This document shows positions 1 to 8,591 of a stretch of 21,346 nt of DNA, one piece after another. The translations under genes were made by a program, and so were the position numbers. Location: assembly GCA_945866505.1 (NCBI GenBank), contig CAMBHH010000036.1, positions 1 to 21,346 of the forward strand. The letters run 5' to 3'. The DNA comes from Flavobacterium psychrophilum (GTDB lineage Bacteria > Bacteroidota > Bacteroidia > Flavobacteriales > Flavobacteriaceae). Under the pieces are notes generated by a model that had not been told where the DNA came from, did no database searches, and was given only the letters and a program-made list of their open reading frames with translations. Position 1 is the first letter of the stretch, and every line of letters starts with the position of its first letter.

Positions 1-88
1 ATATTATAGCTTCATTGCAAAAACCAAAAAAACAATATAAAAGCTTTGTAATGAACTATAATACTCAATTATGTAACACAGCTTGGGG

Positions 89-156
89 AAAAAAATTACT
101 GGCGCGAGTTGCGAAGCGTACGTGTTTTTTCTAAAAACCGTGCCAGTAATTTTTTT
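89..156. repeat. Long hairpin with 15-bp perfect arms
   Basis: Positions 89-103 are the exact reverse complement of 142-156; the core of each arm is ttactggc/gccagtaa flanked by A or T runs. The 38-nt loop contains a smaller partly complementary pair (gttttt near 124 with aaaaac near 134-139). The T-run on each side would let it terminate transcription in either direction. It could also be a dispersed repeat or the remnant end of an element. Confidence 0.6.
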
Positions 157-254
157 TGGAGCGTTGGCAAAGGAGTGCCTTCTGAAATGTAAAACGTCCT
201 TTTTACAACCGAACGAAAAAAGACATTCTCGCTAGTGAAAACGTAATTAGTGAA

Positions 255-331
255 ATGAAGCAAACAAATACTTGAGGTTAGGAATACTTGGACTAAACGA
301 AAGTTTTGTGCAGCTGAATGAGATAATGATT
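255..331. repeat. Left flanking direct repeat of the metal cassette
   Basis: Two blocks match a second copy on the other side of the metal genes. Block A is a perfect 14-mer, atgaagcaaacaaa, at 255-268. Block B is 54 nt, 278-331, and matches 8637-8690 at 48 of 54 positions; all six differences are transitions. Nine bases separate the blocks here, against 31 in the right copy. Confidence 0.8.
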
Positions 332-340
332 AAGAAAACA

Positions 341-374
341 AAAAGACATCTGCCTTTTAAAACAAACGTCTTTT
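341..374 (-). terminator. Possible terminator of the metal-efflux operon
   Basis: aaaagac at 341-347 pairs with gtctttt at 368-374 around a 20-nt loop. Read on the minus strand, the stem is followed by a T-rich stretch (complement of 329-340). It begins about 20 bases past the stop of the P-type ATPase gene. The stem is short and AT-rich and the loop long, so the call is tentative. Confidence 0.35.
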
Positions 375-393
375 CTAAAATATATAATTAACT

Positions 394-2418
394 TTAAAAC
401 TTCATTCGTTGTATTCTAACTGCATTTAATATTGCTAATAATGCTACCCCAACATCGGCAAAAACGGCTTCCCACATTGTGGCTAATCCTCCTGCTCCGA
501 GTACCAAAACAATAGCTTTTACTGCAAACGCTAAACCAATGTTTTGATAGACAATTTGTTTGGTTTTTTTACCGATGTTTATTGCTGTGAAAATTTTATA
601 AGGCTGGTCGTTTTGAATTACAATATCTGCCGTTTCAATAGTGGCATCACTGCCTAAACCACCCATTGCAATTCCTGCATCGGCAAGGGCAACTACTGGT
701 GCATCGTTTACACCATCGCCAACAAAAGCAATTTTTAAGTTTTCAGATTTGAGTTCTTCTACTTTCTCTACCTTATTTTCAGGCAATAAATCGCCATAGG
801 CTTGATCAATATTTAACTCTTTGGAGACAGCATCAACAACGGCTTGTTTATCTCCCGAAAGCATCACTGTTTTTACATTTATTCTATGTAAACTTTCGAT
901 AGCTTGTTTGGCATCTTCTTTTATTTCGTCTGCAATTAGAAAATAGCCAGAATATTTTTGATTGATGGCAATAACGATAATCGTGAAAGGTGTATTGTCG
1001 ATTTCGGCATCATAACTGATATTGAATTTCTTCATCAGTTTTACATTTCCTGCCAAGATTTCGTTTCCATCTACTTTGCCTTTTAATCCGTGTCCTGCAA
1101 TTTCTTCGACTCCGGTAACGGTTGCATTTTTCTCTGTTCCTTTTGCATATTCAATAATAGCTGTTCCAACGGGGTGAGTCGATTTGGTTTCTAATGCAGC
1201 CGTAAATTTTACTAAATCAGCTTCGGAAATATCCACAGCAACCACTTTTTGAACTTTGAAAACACCTTTGGTCAGTGTTCCTGTTTTATCCATAACGACC
1301 ACTTGAATGGTTGCCATTATATCCAGAAAATTAGATCCTTTGACCAGAATTCCATTTTTACTTGCTGCACCAATTCCACCAAAATATCCTAACGGAATGG
1401 AGATTACCAATGCACAAGGACAGGAAATAACCAAAAAGATTAATGCTCTGTACAACCAATCGCTGAAAACATAATTATCGACAAAAGCAATAGGTATGAT
1501 ACAAATGGCAATAGCCGCAAACACTACTGCTGGCGTGTATATTTTGGCAAATTTTCTGATAAATAATTCGGTTGGTGCTTTTTTGGCTGTGGCATCTTGC
1601 ACCATTTCCAAGATTTTTGAGAGCTTACTATCTGAATAAGCTGTTGTTACTTCGACCAAAACAACTGTATTCAGGTTTATCATTCCGGCAAGAACGGTTT
1701 CGTCTTTTTGTTTTGTGTCGGGGTTGCTTTCTCCTGTTAGAGCTGCCGTGTTGAACGAAGCGGTGTCAGAAATTAACTTTCCGTCCAGTGCCAGTTTTTC
1801 TCCAGGTTTTAATTGAATGATTTCTCCAATGGATATTTCGGAAGCTTTTTTTACAGTCGCCTTTTCTCCATTCATTACTGTTGCTTCATCCGGTCTTTGA
1901 TCCAATAATAATTTGATGTTCTTTTTTGCCCTTTGAACTGCCAATGTTTGAAATACTTCGCCAACTGCATAAAACAGCATCACGGCAACACCTTCTGGAT
2001 ATTCACCAATGGCAAATGCTCCAATAGTTGCGATACCCATTAATAGAAATTCTGAAAATATTTCGCCATTGCGAATGCTTTCAAAAGCCTCTTTTAGCAC
2101 AGGAAAACCAACAGGTAAGTAGGCAACCGCATACCAAGCAATACGTACCCAAGCTGTAAACCAAGTTTGTGGAAAATAGTTGTCAAAACCAATGGCAATA
2201 AGTAATAATGTAAAACTTATGATTGCCGGAACGAACATTCTAAGGGTGCTTTCGCTTTTTTGGGAATGGTCGTGATCGTGTCCGTCATCATCAGAATGTT
2301 CCGATTTAGAGTCAACAGCACAACAACTGATGTCAATATCAGTTTCTTGATTTATTTTTTCTTCGAGTGTGCAACAAAGCTGTTTGCCGTTTGCATCGTA
2401 TTTATGTTTGTGCTTCAT
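394..2418 (-). CDS. P1B-type Zn/Cd(/Co/Pb)-exporting ATPase
   Basis: An inner-membrane P-type ATPase of 674 aa that would pump divalent transition metal from cytosol to periplasm at the cost of ATP. Visible motifs: TGES 228-231 (actuator), CPC 333-335 in a membrane segment (metal site), DKTGT 377-381 (phosphorylated Asp377), HP 415-416 and GDGVND 567-572. Lys634 and Asp655 in the last two membrane segments have the same 21-residue spacing as Lys693/Asp714 of E. coli ZntA, which supports the Zn/Cd subgroup (P1B-2) over copper. The N-terminus has no GMTCxxC heavy-metal domain; instead it carries CC pairs at 15-16 and 32-33 and a His/Asp-rich run around 45-51. It is the last gene of the operon, 10 bp after the adaptor gene. 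Exact metal range cannot be read from sequence. Confidence 0.93.
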   Translation of the reverse strand: MKHKHKYDANGKQLCCTLEEKINQETDIDISCCAVDSKSEHSDDDGHDHDHSQKSESTLRMFVPAIISFTLLLIAIGFDNYFPQTWFTAWVRIAWYAVAYLPVGFPVLKEAFESIRNGEIFSEFLLMGIATIGAFAIGEYPEGVAVMLFYAVGEVFQTLAVQRAKKNIKLLLDQRPDEATVMNGEKATVKKASEISIGEIIQLKPGEKLALDGKLISDTASFNTAALTGESNPDTKQKDETVLAGMINLNTVVLVEVTTAYSDSKLSKILEMVQDATAKKAPTELFIRKFAKIYTPAVVFAAIAICIIPIAFVDNYVFSDWLYRALIFLVISCPCALVISIPLGYFGGIGAASKNGILVKGSNFLDIMATIQVVVMDKTGTLTKGVFKVQKVVAVDISEADLVKFTAALETKSTHPVGTAIIEYAKGTEKNATVTGVEEIAGHGLKGKVDGNEILAGNVKLMKKFNISYDAEIDNTPFTIIVIAINQKYSGYFLIADEIKEDAKQAIESLHRINVKTVMLSGDKQAVVDAVSKELNIDQAYGDLLPENKVEKVEELKSENLKIAFVGDGVNDAPVVALADAGIAMGGLGSDATIETADIVIQNDQPYKIFTAINIGKKTKQIVYQNIGLAFAVKAIVLVLGAGGLATMWEAVFADVGVALLAILNAVRIQRMKF

Positions 2419-2428
2419 TTTTCAATTA

Positions 2429-3694
2429 TTAATGTTCGTGTTCTCCACCACCTTTCATAGCAGAAAGTAAATAAAATGCCCCATTAATTACAATTTTTGC
2501 ATCAGTAGGAATTGCTTCAACAAATTTCACTTCGGTATAACCTAAATCAGTTGTTCCTGGTATAACTTCTATTGCTTTGAAATGAACTTCATTGTGTCCT
2601 TCTTCCTCGCCAACAGCTTCTTCGGAATGTGCTTCGCCTTCTTTGTGTTCGTGTGCTTCTGCTTTTTTAGCTGTGGTTTTTTCTTCGTGTTCTTCCTGAA
2701 TATACACAAAGTATTTATCCCCATTTTTAACTACAGCATCTTTGGGTACGGCAGGAACGGTTGTGTTTTTAATATTTATATTGGCAGAAACATACATCCC
2801 AGAAATTAAATCTTTGGAATCAGCTGGATTAATTTTGGCGTGAACCGCCACGGTTTTACTTTCGTTTGAAAATGATTTATTGATACCAAATATTGTTCCT
2901 TTAATGGATTTGTTTCCTTGGTTTGTTAAAATAAAGTCAATTGTTTGCCCCACAGAAATTGACCCTAAATCTTTTTCATACACATTCAAATCCAAGTGCA
3001 TCTGACTGTTATCCACCACTTCAAAAAGGGTTGTTCCCGTTTCGGCAAATGCCCCTTTAGCAATACTGATTTTTCCAACATAACCCGATATTGGTGCAAC
3101 AATTGGCACTAGACTAGAACCGCTTGTACTCATATTCAAGGCTTGTAATTTGTTTTTTGCTGCTTTTGCTCTTGCTCTTTCAACCGCTAATTTTGCTTTT
3201 ACTTCCTGTAGCACTTTTCTAGGATTTACATCTTGATCGCTTAATGTTTTTTGGCGATTGTATTCTAATTGCAGGTATTCGATATTGGCAACAGCCGAAT
3301 TATAATCTTCCTGCATTTCAACTACTTCCAAATTTTGAATGGTTGCCAATACTTTTCCTTTGTTTACAAACGTGCCTTCCAAAACAAAAATATCTTTAAC
3401 CGTTCCGCCAATTAAGGTAGAAATGTTTGCCCTGTTTTGTGGTGGAACTGTTGTATATCCATTGGCTTTTATTACTAAATTGAGATTCCTGTTTTCTACA
3501 GAACCTGTTTCAATACCAACTGTTTTGAATTGTACAGCGGTTAATGCTACTTCGTTTTCTGATTTTTCTTCTTCGTGGGCTTCTTCGGTTTTTTTGTCGG
3601 CACAAGAATTTAGAGTAAAGAAAATTGAAAACAGCATAAAGAGGTTGAAGAAATAACCAAGTTTGTTATTTTGTTTTAAAAATATATTTTTCAT
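2429..3694 (-). CDS. CzcB-like periplasmic adaptor (membrane fusion) lipoprotein
   Basis: A 421-aa adaptor that would link the inner-membrane RND pump to the outer-membrane factor. It begins with a signal peptide ending in a lipobox, LNSC at 28-31, so Cys31 is probably lipidated. Domain order: first half-lipoyl about 91-120, alpha-helical hairpin about 122-187 (rich in Ala, Lys, Gln and Glu), second half-lipoyl about 196-225, beta-barrel about 231-308, then the membrane-proximal domain. The last is interrupted by a His/Glu-rich insert (about 334-372) and the protein ends in GGGEHEH, both plausible Zn/Co/Cd-binding stretches. The gene lies 11 bp after the pump gene and 10 bp before the P-type ATPase gene, so the three are almost certainly co-transcribed. 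Confidence 0.92.
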   Translation of the reverse strand: MKNIFLKQNNKLGYFFNLFMLFSIFFTLNSCADKKTEEAHEEEKSENEVALTAVQFKTVGIETGSVENRNLNLVIKANGYTTVPPQNRANISTLIGGTVKDIFVLEGTFVNKGKVLATIQNLEVVEMQEDYNSAVANIEYLQLEYNRQKTLSDQDVNPRKVLQEVKAKLAVERARAKAAKNKLQALNMSTSGSSLVPIVAPISGYVGKISIAKGAFAETGTTLFEVVDNSQMHLDLNVYEKDLGSISVGQTIDFILTNQGNKSIKGTIFGINKSFSNESKTVAVHAKINPADSKDLISGMYVSANINIKNTTVPAVPKDAVVKNGDKYFVYIQEEHEEKTTAKKAEAHEHKEGEAHSEEAVGEEEGHNEVHFKAIEVIPGTTDLGYTEVKFVEAIPTDAKIVINGAFYLLSAMKGGGEHEH

Positions 3695-3705
3695 TTTAAG
3701 AAATT

Positions 3706-6700
3706 TTAGTTGTTAGAAATGGATGGGAATTGCAATTGAATAGCACTTTGATTATAGGCATTTGTAGCTTCTGCATTTTGTTTTTTGATGTCGATGGCTT
3801 GGTTTAAAAAACTGATGTACGACCAATAACTCATATCGCCGTTTGCATAACTTTTTTGAGCCGTAGTAATAATCTGTTCTGCATACTGCAAACCTTCTTT
3901 TTGATAATAGTCTAAAGCTTTTTGTTGTTTATCGAAATTATTTTTCAATTCCTGCATTTGCAATTTCAAAGCCAATTTATTTTTGTCTAATTCTAATTGT
4001 GATTGCGAAATGCTTATGGCAGATGCTTTGGCTTTGGCCGTATTGACACCACCAAATAAAGGGATTTGTAAACCTGCCGTAAATCCTTGAAAATAAGATT
4101 TGGTATCGATGGTTTGTCCAAAATAACCCAATCCTAATTTTGGTGTTCGCAAGGCTTTAAAAGTATTGGCTTCTTTTTGATACACCGAAATTTGCTGTGT
4201 ATAATAATCGGTTACCAACGTTTCTGCATTTAACTGGTTTTCATTTGATTGCATCGAAAACTGCATTGGCGTTGTACTATCGGGCACAATATTTTCTTCG
4301 GTTTGAACAAAAAACTGTAATTGCTTTTGATAAATAGCCAAATCAAATTCGAGTTGCGCTTGCTGTGTTTCAATTTCTTTTGACTTCGCTTTGGCACTAA
4401 TTACTTCTATTTTTCCGCTTTCGCCAGTTTCAAAACGAAGCTCCGCATTTTTCAGGAATTTCGAATAAATGGCCAACAAATCCGTATTCAGTTTTTGGAT
4501 AGAAACACCATACAAATATTGATAGTAGGCGATAGTTACCGCTTTTTCAATTTCATATTCGGATAAGGCTTTTCGTTTTTCGGCTAGTTTTACCAATTCT
4601 TCTTGCAATTGTCGGTTGGCTTTTGTAATGCTACCAATGGGAAAATATTGCTGCACGGATACATTATTATCATAATCTACACTATTGATTTGTCCACCCT
4701 GATATTCTACCTGCAAAGGATCGGCTTGGAATGCCGTCTTTTTCAGCACCGTTTGTTTTTCAATTTCCTTATCAGCAATTTTCAAATCGATGTTGTTGGT
4801 TTTTGCCATTTCTATTGCTTTTTGTAATGAAATAGGCTGGCTATTTTGAGCAAAAGAAGCACTACTAATCAATAAAACAATTATTGTGGCTATGGGTGTT
4901 GTCATTTTTTTTCTTCTTTTAATCCCCTTTTCAAATATTAAATACAGAATTGGCAAAACGATTAATGTTAGCAATGTGGCTGATAATAAACCCCCAATAA
5001 CTACTGTTGCTAATGGTTTTTGCACTTCGGCACCACCGCTAGTAGATAATGCCATCGGTAAAAACCCAAATGAGGCTACAGCAGCAGTCATTAAAACGGG
5101 ACGAAGTCTCACTTTTGTTCCTTGTATCACCCGTTGTAATGGGTCTAAAACACCTTCCGCTTTGAGTTGGTTGAAATAGGAAATCAATACAATTCCGTTT
5201 AATACTGCAATTCCGAATAAGGCTATAAATCCAATTCCTGCCGAAATACTAAACGGCATTCCTCGCATCCAGAGCGCAAAAACACCACCAATGGCAGATA
5301 GCGGAATGGCTGTAAATATTAATCCTGCTTGTTTGATGCTACTGAACGTAAAAAATAACAAGATCACTATTAATCCTAATGCTATGGGTAAGGCTACCGA
5401 TAGTCTTTTGGTAGCTTCAATCAAGTTTTCAAATTGACCGCCATAGGTCACATAATAGCCTGCCGGAAGTTTTAAATCTTTGTCTAATTTTTGTTGAATT
5501 TCTTCTACAACACTTTTGATGTCTCTACCACGAACGTTTAATCCAACGGTAATTCTACGTTTGCCATCTTCACGAGAAACCTGCACAGGGCCTTGTTCAA
5601 ATGTTACGCTTGCCACTTGTGACAGTGGTACTTGTTGCCCGTTTGGTAACGGGATAAATAAATTACTTACATCGGTAATGTCTGCTCTATTGGCAGCGTC
5701 CATTCGAACGACAACATCAAATCGTTTGCTATCTTCATAGATTTTACCTGCACTTTCTCCTGCAAATGAGGAACGAATGATTTGGTTGATGTCCGTAATA
5801 TTCAACCCATACAAGGCAATTTTATCATAATCGTATTTTACCGTAATTTGCGGTAAACCAGTTACTTTATCGGCTTTTAAATCGCCAATACCCTCGATGT
5901 TTTTTACTTTCGAAATTAATTCGTTTGCTTTGGCATCCAAAATTTCTAAATCATCCCCGAATATTTTTATAGCGATATCGCTTCGGCTACCTGTCATTAA
6001 TTCGTTGAAACGCATTTGGATAGGTTGCGAAACTTCAATATTAGCCCCCGGAATGGCTTCCATTGCTGCCTTCATTGCATTGCCTAAATCTTCCCAATTG
6101 TCATAATCACCCGTCCATTCGCTTTTATCTTTCAGCACAATAATCATATCGCCACTTTCAATAGGCATAGGGTCTGTTGGAATTTCACCACTTCCAATTT
6201 TGGTTACAATAGTTTTTATTTCAGGGAATTTTGCCTTTAGAATTTTTTCATATTCCGTGGTTGTTTTTATCATTTGCGAAAGCGAACTTCCTGTCATAAT
6301 AGTAGCATTAATGGCTATATCTCCTTCTTCGATAGTGGGGATGAATTCACCGCCCATATTTTGGAAAACTACAAGTGCCAATACAAATATACCCACAGCG
6401 ATACTTAAAACTGTTTTTTTGAATTGCAACGCTTTATTTAACAAACGAGAATATTTAGAATAAATAAACGACATCATTTTATCACTAATATTTACTTTAT
6501 GTTGTGTTTTTTTCGACAGAAATAAGGTACTCATTACTGGCACATAGGTCAATGAGAGTAAAAAAGCACCAACTATGGCAAAGCCTACAGTCATAGCCAT
6601 CGGTTTGAACATTTTTCCTTCTGTTCCCACCAAAGCAAGGATTGGAAGATACACTATAAGAATAATTATAGTTCCAAAAGCCGCACTACTCATAATTTTT

Positions 6701-8022
6701 GAAGCTGATTTTTGAACTTCAACATCCATTTCGTGCTGTGTTATTTTATCTTTTTTGAGTTTTTGTAAATGGTGCATTGTGGCTTCGACAATAATTACAG
6801 CACCATCGACAATAATTCCAAAATCGATTGCCCCTAAACTCATTAGATTTCCGCTTACTCCAAAATAATTCATTAGAATTACGGCAAAAAGCATCGACAG
6901 CGGAATCACGGACGCAACAATTAATCCCGCACGTAGATTTCCTAGAAATAGGATCAATACAAAAATTACGATTAAGGCTCCTTCAAGTAGATTTTTGGTT
7001 ACAGTTCCAATGGCATTATTCACTAATTTACCTCTATCAATAAAGGCTTCGGCGACAACACCTTCGGGCAAGCTTTTGTTGATTTGAATCATTTTTTCTT
7101 TTACCCTTTCCGTTACGGCATTTGAATTTTCGCCTTTGAGCATCAGTGCCATTCCACAAACTATTTCGCCTTTACCATCTTTGGTGGAAGCACCGTAGCG
7201 CAAGGATACACCCTCTCGTACTTCGGCTACATTTCGAACTAAAATGGGTGAACCACTTTTAGTACTAACCACCACATTCTCTAAATCTTTGACACCCGTT
7301 GCCATACCAACGCCACGAATGAAATAAGAATATTGGTCTTTTTCAATATAAGCACCACCGGTATTTTGATTGTTTTTTTCAAGCGCCTCAAAAATATCAG
7401 TAATGGTAACTCCTAAACTATTCAGCTTGTTAGGATTAATAGCCACTTCGTATTGTTTTAATTTTCCACCCCAAGTACTTACTTCGGCAACACCTTCAAC
7501 ACCTTGTAATTGTGGAATGATAATCCAATCTTGAATGGTTCGTAATTTTACTGCATCGTATTTATCTTCATAGCCTTTTTTGGCATATACATCGTATTGA
7601 TAAATTTCGCCAAGACCTGTAGAAATGGGCCCTAACTCTGGTGAACCTGCATAAGCCGGGATATTTTCTTTGGCTTGGTCAAGGCGTTGAAATATTTGCT
7701 CCCTCGCCCAATAAATATCTACATCGTCTTGAAAAACAACCGTAACTACTGATAAGCCGAAGCGAGAGATACTTCTCAATTCGATTACTTTTGGAATAGT
7801 TTTTACAGCTTGTTCGAGTGGATAGGTAATTAATTGTTCTACTTCCTGACTTGCCAATGTTGGAGCAGTAGTAATAATTTGTACTTGATTGTTGGTAATA
7901 TCTGGCAAGGCATCCAGTGGTAAATTTTTAATGGAATAGCTTCCCCAAGCTATAAGCACAAGGGTAAATAAGAGTATAACGAATTTGTTCTTTATACTAA
8001 ATTGTATGATTTTGTCTAACAT
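3706..8022 (-). CDS. CzcA-family heavy-metal RND pump fused to a CzcC/TolC-like outer-membrane factor
   Basis: A 1438-aa fusion. Residues 1 to about 1035 are a complete heavy-metal RND pump: N-terminal membrane helix, first porter domain, membrane helices from about 340, second periplasmic loop from about 555, second helix block from about 870. Asp400, Asp406 and Glu413 (DFGIIVDGAVIIVE) keep the spacing of CzcA D402/D408/E415, the proton-relay signature of Zn/Co/Cd pumps; the copper/silver CusA type differs here. A basic stretch, KRRKK at 1035-1039, is followed by Met1040, a hydrophobic segment and SASFAQ, an internal signal peptide with likely cleavage after Ala1058. The remaining ~380 aa are an outer-membrane efflux factor with long Lys/Gln/Glu/Ala-rich helices. 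This fused form is, to my knowledge, common in Bacteroidota. Pump and channel would be made as one chain and probably separated by signal peptidase. Confidence 0.93.
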   Translation of the reverse strand: MLDKIIQFSIKNKFVILLFTLVLIAWGSYSIKNLPLDALPDITNNQVQIITTAPTLASQEVEQLITYPLEQAVKTIPKVIELRSISRFGLSVVTVVFQDDVDIYWAREQIFQRLDQAKENIPAYAGSPELGPISTGLGEIYQYDVYAKKGYEDKYDAVKLRTIQDWIIIPQLQGVEGVAEVSTWGGKLKQYEVAINPNKLNSLGVTITDIFEALEKNNQNTGGAYIEKDQYSYFIRGVGMATGVKDLENVVVSTKSGSPILVRNVAEVREGVSLRYGASTKDGKGEIVCGMALMLKGENSNAVTERVKEKMIQINKSLPEGVVAEAFIDRGKLVNNAIGTVTKNLLEGALIVIFVLILFLGNLRAGLIVASVIPLSMLFAVILMNYFGVSGNLMSLGAIDFGIIVDGAVIIVEATMHHLQKLKKDKITQHEMDVEVQKSASKIMSSAAFGTIIILIVYLPILALVGTEGKMFKPMAMTVGFAIVGAFLLSLTYVPVMSTLFLSKKTQHKVNISDKMMSFIYSKYSRLLNKALQFKKTVLSIAVGIFVLALVVFQNMGGEFIPTIEEGDIAINATIMTGSSLSQMIKTTTEYEKILKAKFPEIKTIVTKIGSGEIPTDPMPIESGDMIIVLKDKSEWTGDYDNWEDLGNAMKAAMEAIPGANIEVSQPIQMRFNELMTGSRSDIAIKIFGDDLEILDAKANELISKVKNIEGIGDLKADKVTGLPQITVKYDYDKIALYGLNITDINQIIRSSFAGESAGKIYEDSKRFDVVVRMDAANRADITDVSNLFIPLPNGQQVPLSQVASVTFEQGPVQVSREDGKRRITVGLNVRGRDIKSVVEEIQQKLDKDLKLPAGYYVTYGGQFENLIEATKRLSVALPIALGLIVILLFFTFSSIKQAGLIFTAIPLSAIGGVFALWMRGMPFSISAGIGFIALFGIAVLNGIVLISYFNQLKAEGVLDPLQRVIQGTKVRLRPVLMTAAVASFGFLPMALSTSGGAEVQKPLATVVIGGLLSATLLTLIVLPILYLIFEKGIKRRKKMTTPIATIIVLLISSASFAQNSQPISLQKAIEMAKTNNIDLKIADKEIEKQTVLKKTAFQADPLQVEYQGGQINSVDYDNNVSVQQYFPIGSITKANRQLQEELVKLAEKRKALSEYEIEKAVTIAYYQYLYGVSIQKLNTDLLAIYSKFLKNAELRFETGESGKIEVISAKAKSKEIETQQAQLEFDLAIYQKQLQFFVQTEENIVPDSTTPMQFSMQSNENQLNAETLVTDYYTQQISVYQKEANTFKALRTPKLGLGYFGQTIDTKSYFQGFTAGLQIPLFGGVNTAKAKASAISISQSQLELDKNKLALKLQMQELKNNFDKQQKALDYYQKEGLQYAEQIITTAQKSYANGDMSYWSYISFLNQAIDIKKQNAEATNAYNQSAIQLQFPSISNN

Positions 8023-8073
8023 TGAAAATATAATAATGAATTAGAAATTAGCAAATAGAATACTTGCCATTAT

Positions 8074-8090
8074 TTGTGATACGATCACAA
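8074..8090. promoter_or_regulatory. 7-3-7 palindrome in the leader of the pump gene
   Basis: ttgtgat at 8074-8080 is the exact reverse complement of atcacaa at 8084-8090, with acg between. It lies 52 bp upstream of the pump start codon, in the gap after the small Cys-rich gene. It resembles a Crp/Fnr-family half-site pair (TGTGA...TCACA) with a 5-nt rather than 6-nt centre. It may be an operator or merely a short RNA hairpin. Confidence 0.35.
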
Positions 8091-8098
8091 CTTTCTAA

Positions 8099-8126
8099 CC
8101 CGAATCCTGATGGTTATCAGGACGGG
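8099..8126. other. GC-rich hairpin between small Cys-rich gene and pump gene
   Basis: tcctgat at 8105-8111 pairs with atcagga at 8116-8122 around ggtt, and cccg 8099-8102 pairs with cggg 8123-8126 across a two-base bulge. It starts five bases past the end of the upstream gene. There is no T-run on the minus strand, so it is not a standard terminator. It could stabilise RNA ends or attenuate expression between the two genes, or be a dispersed palindrome. Confidence 0.45.
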
Positions 8127-8131
8127 CATCA

Positions 8132-8485
8132 TTATGCTATTTGAGGTGGTTGCCAAATACTTCCGAAGAAATTGGAAGCAAGAATTGATTTGTATTCTGG
8201 TACTTTTTTGTCAATTATGGTTTTGACAGAAACGAAATTATAATGGTAAATGGCATTGTAAACGAAACTTTGGCAACCACAACAGTTGCAGATGCACAAA
8301 GGAGAACAAGAATCATTGTCGTGTGTATGATTGGATTCATTGCTGATTGTCACTTTGTTATATGAAGTATCGTGCTCCATATCTGCACAAGGCAAACAAG
8401 AAAGCAGCAGAAAAATAATTGACAATATGAAGTTTGTAAATTTCAAGACGGTAAAAGTAGTAATTTTATTTAATTGCCAATACAT
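8132..8485 (-). CDS. Small Cys-rich exported protein of metal-efflux operons (DUF6660-like)
   Basis: A 117-aa protein with an N-terminal hydrophobic signal segment (about residues 15-32) ending LLSCLPCAD, so Cys30 could be a lipidation site. A His/Asp patch (HTHDND, about 53-58) and a Cys cluster (C60, C64, C66, C68, C69, C71) follow, and the protein ends IWQPPQIA. This pattern (PCAD, then a short Cys cluster, then an IWQPP tail) matches what I recall of DUF6660-like proteins encoded next to CzcA in Bacteroidota; the name is from memory and the function unknown. Periplasmic metal sensing or binding is a guess. It is the first gene of the operon, 109 bp upstream of the pump. A TTG at codon 14 (MYWQLNKITTFTV before LKF) is a possible alternative start that gives a more usual signal peptide. 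Confidence 0.75.
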   Translation of the reverse strand: MYWQLNKITTFTVLKFTNFILSIIFLLLSCLPCADMEHDTSYNKVTISNESNHTHDNDSCSPLCICNCCGCQSFVYNAIYHYNFVSVKTIIDKKVPEYKSILASNFFGSIWQPPQIA

Positions 8486-8565
8486 AATACTTCATTAATT
8501 TGCGGGTTAATGCTTTAGGATGAAATACTATTATTGAAAGAGTATTCTATATTTATAGTGATTAA

Positions 8566-8591
8566 CCCATTCGATAAACTCAGGGCAGGCT
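8566..8591. repeat. Dispersed short repeat, degenerate copy
   Basis: The stretch begins cccattcgataaactcaggg and continues with caggct. It belongs to the same short dispersed repeat family as 8606-8631, 19119-19144 and 19701-19725: a TTCG core, about six bases, then CTC and a GG-rich end. It ends at the left edge of the right-hand direct repeat. Confidence 0.6.

Larger units (their letters stand above)
1..393. other. Non-coding stretch with hairpins, downstream of the metal operon
   Basis: I see no convincing gene here. The stretch holds a long perfect-armed hairpin (89-156), a smaller 7-bp inverted repeat (188-194 with 201-207, six-base loop), the left copy of the direct repeat that brackets the metal-efflux genes (255-331), and a weak terminator-like hairpin (341-374). 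It lies downstream of the last minus-strand gene of the metal operon. Confidence 0.6.

Noticed and set aside
202..210. HsdM motif I (residues 202-210) reads DGAVGSAGF rather than DPACGTGGF, which could mean an inactive methylase
   Set aside because: The Asp and glycine spacing are kept and NPPF is intact. I recall similar variants in other HsdM proteins, so activity is likely. The coordinates given are residue numbers of the protein encoded at 15506-16960.
8074..8090. Calling the palindrome a true Crp site
   Set aside because: The centre is 5 nt instead of 6, no regulator is known here, and Bacteroidota regulation differs; kept only as an unnamed palindrome.
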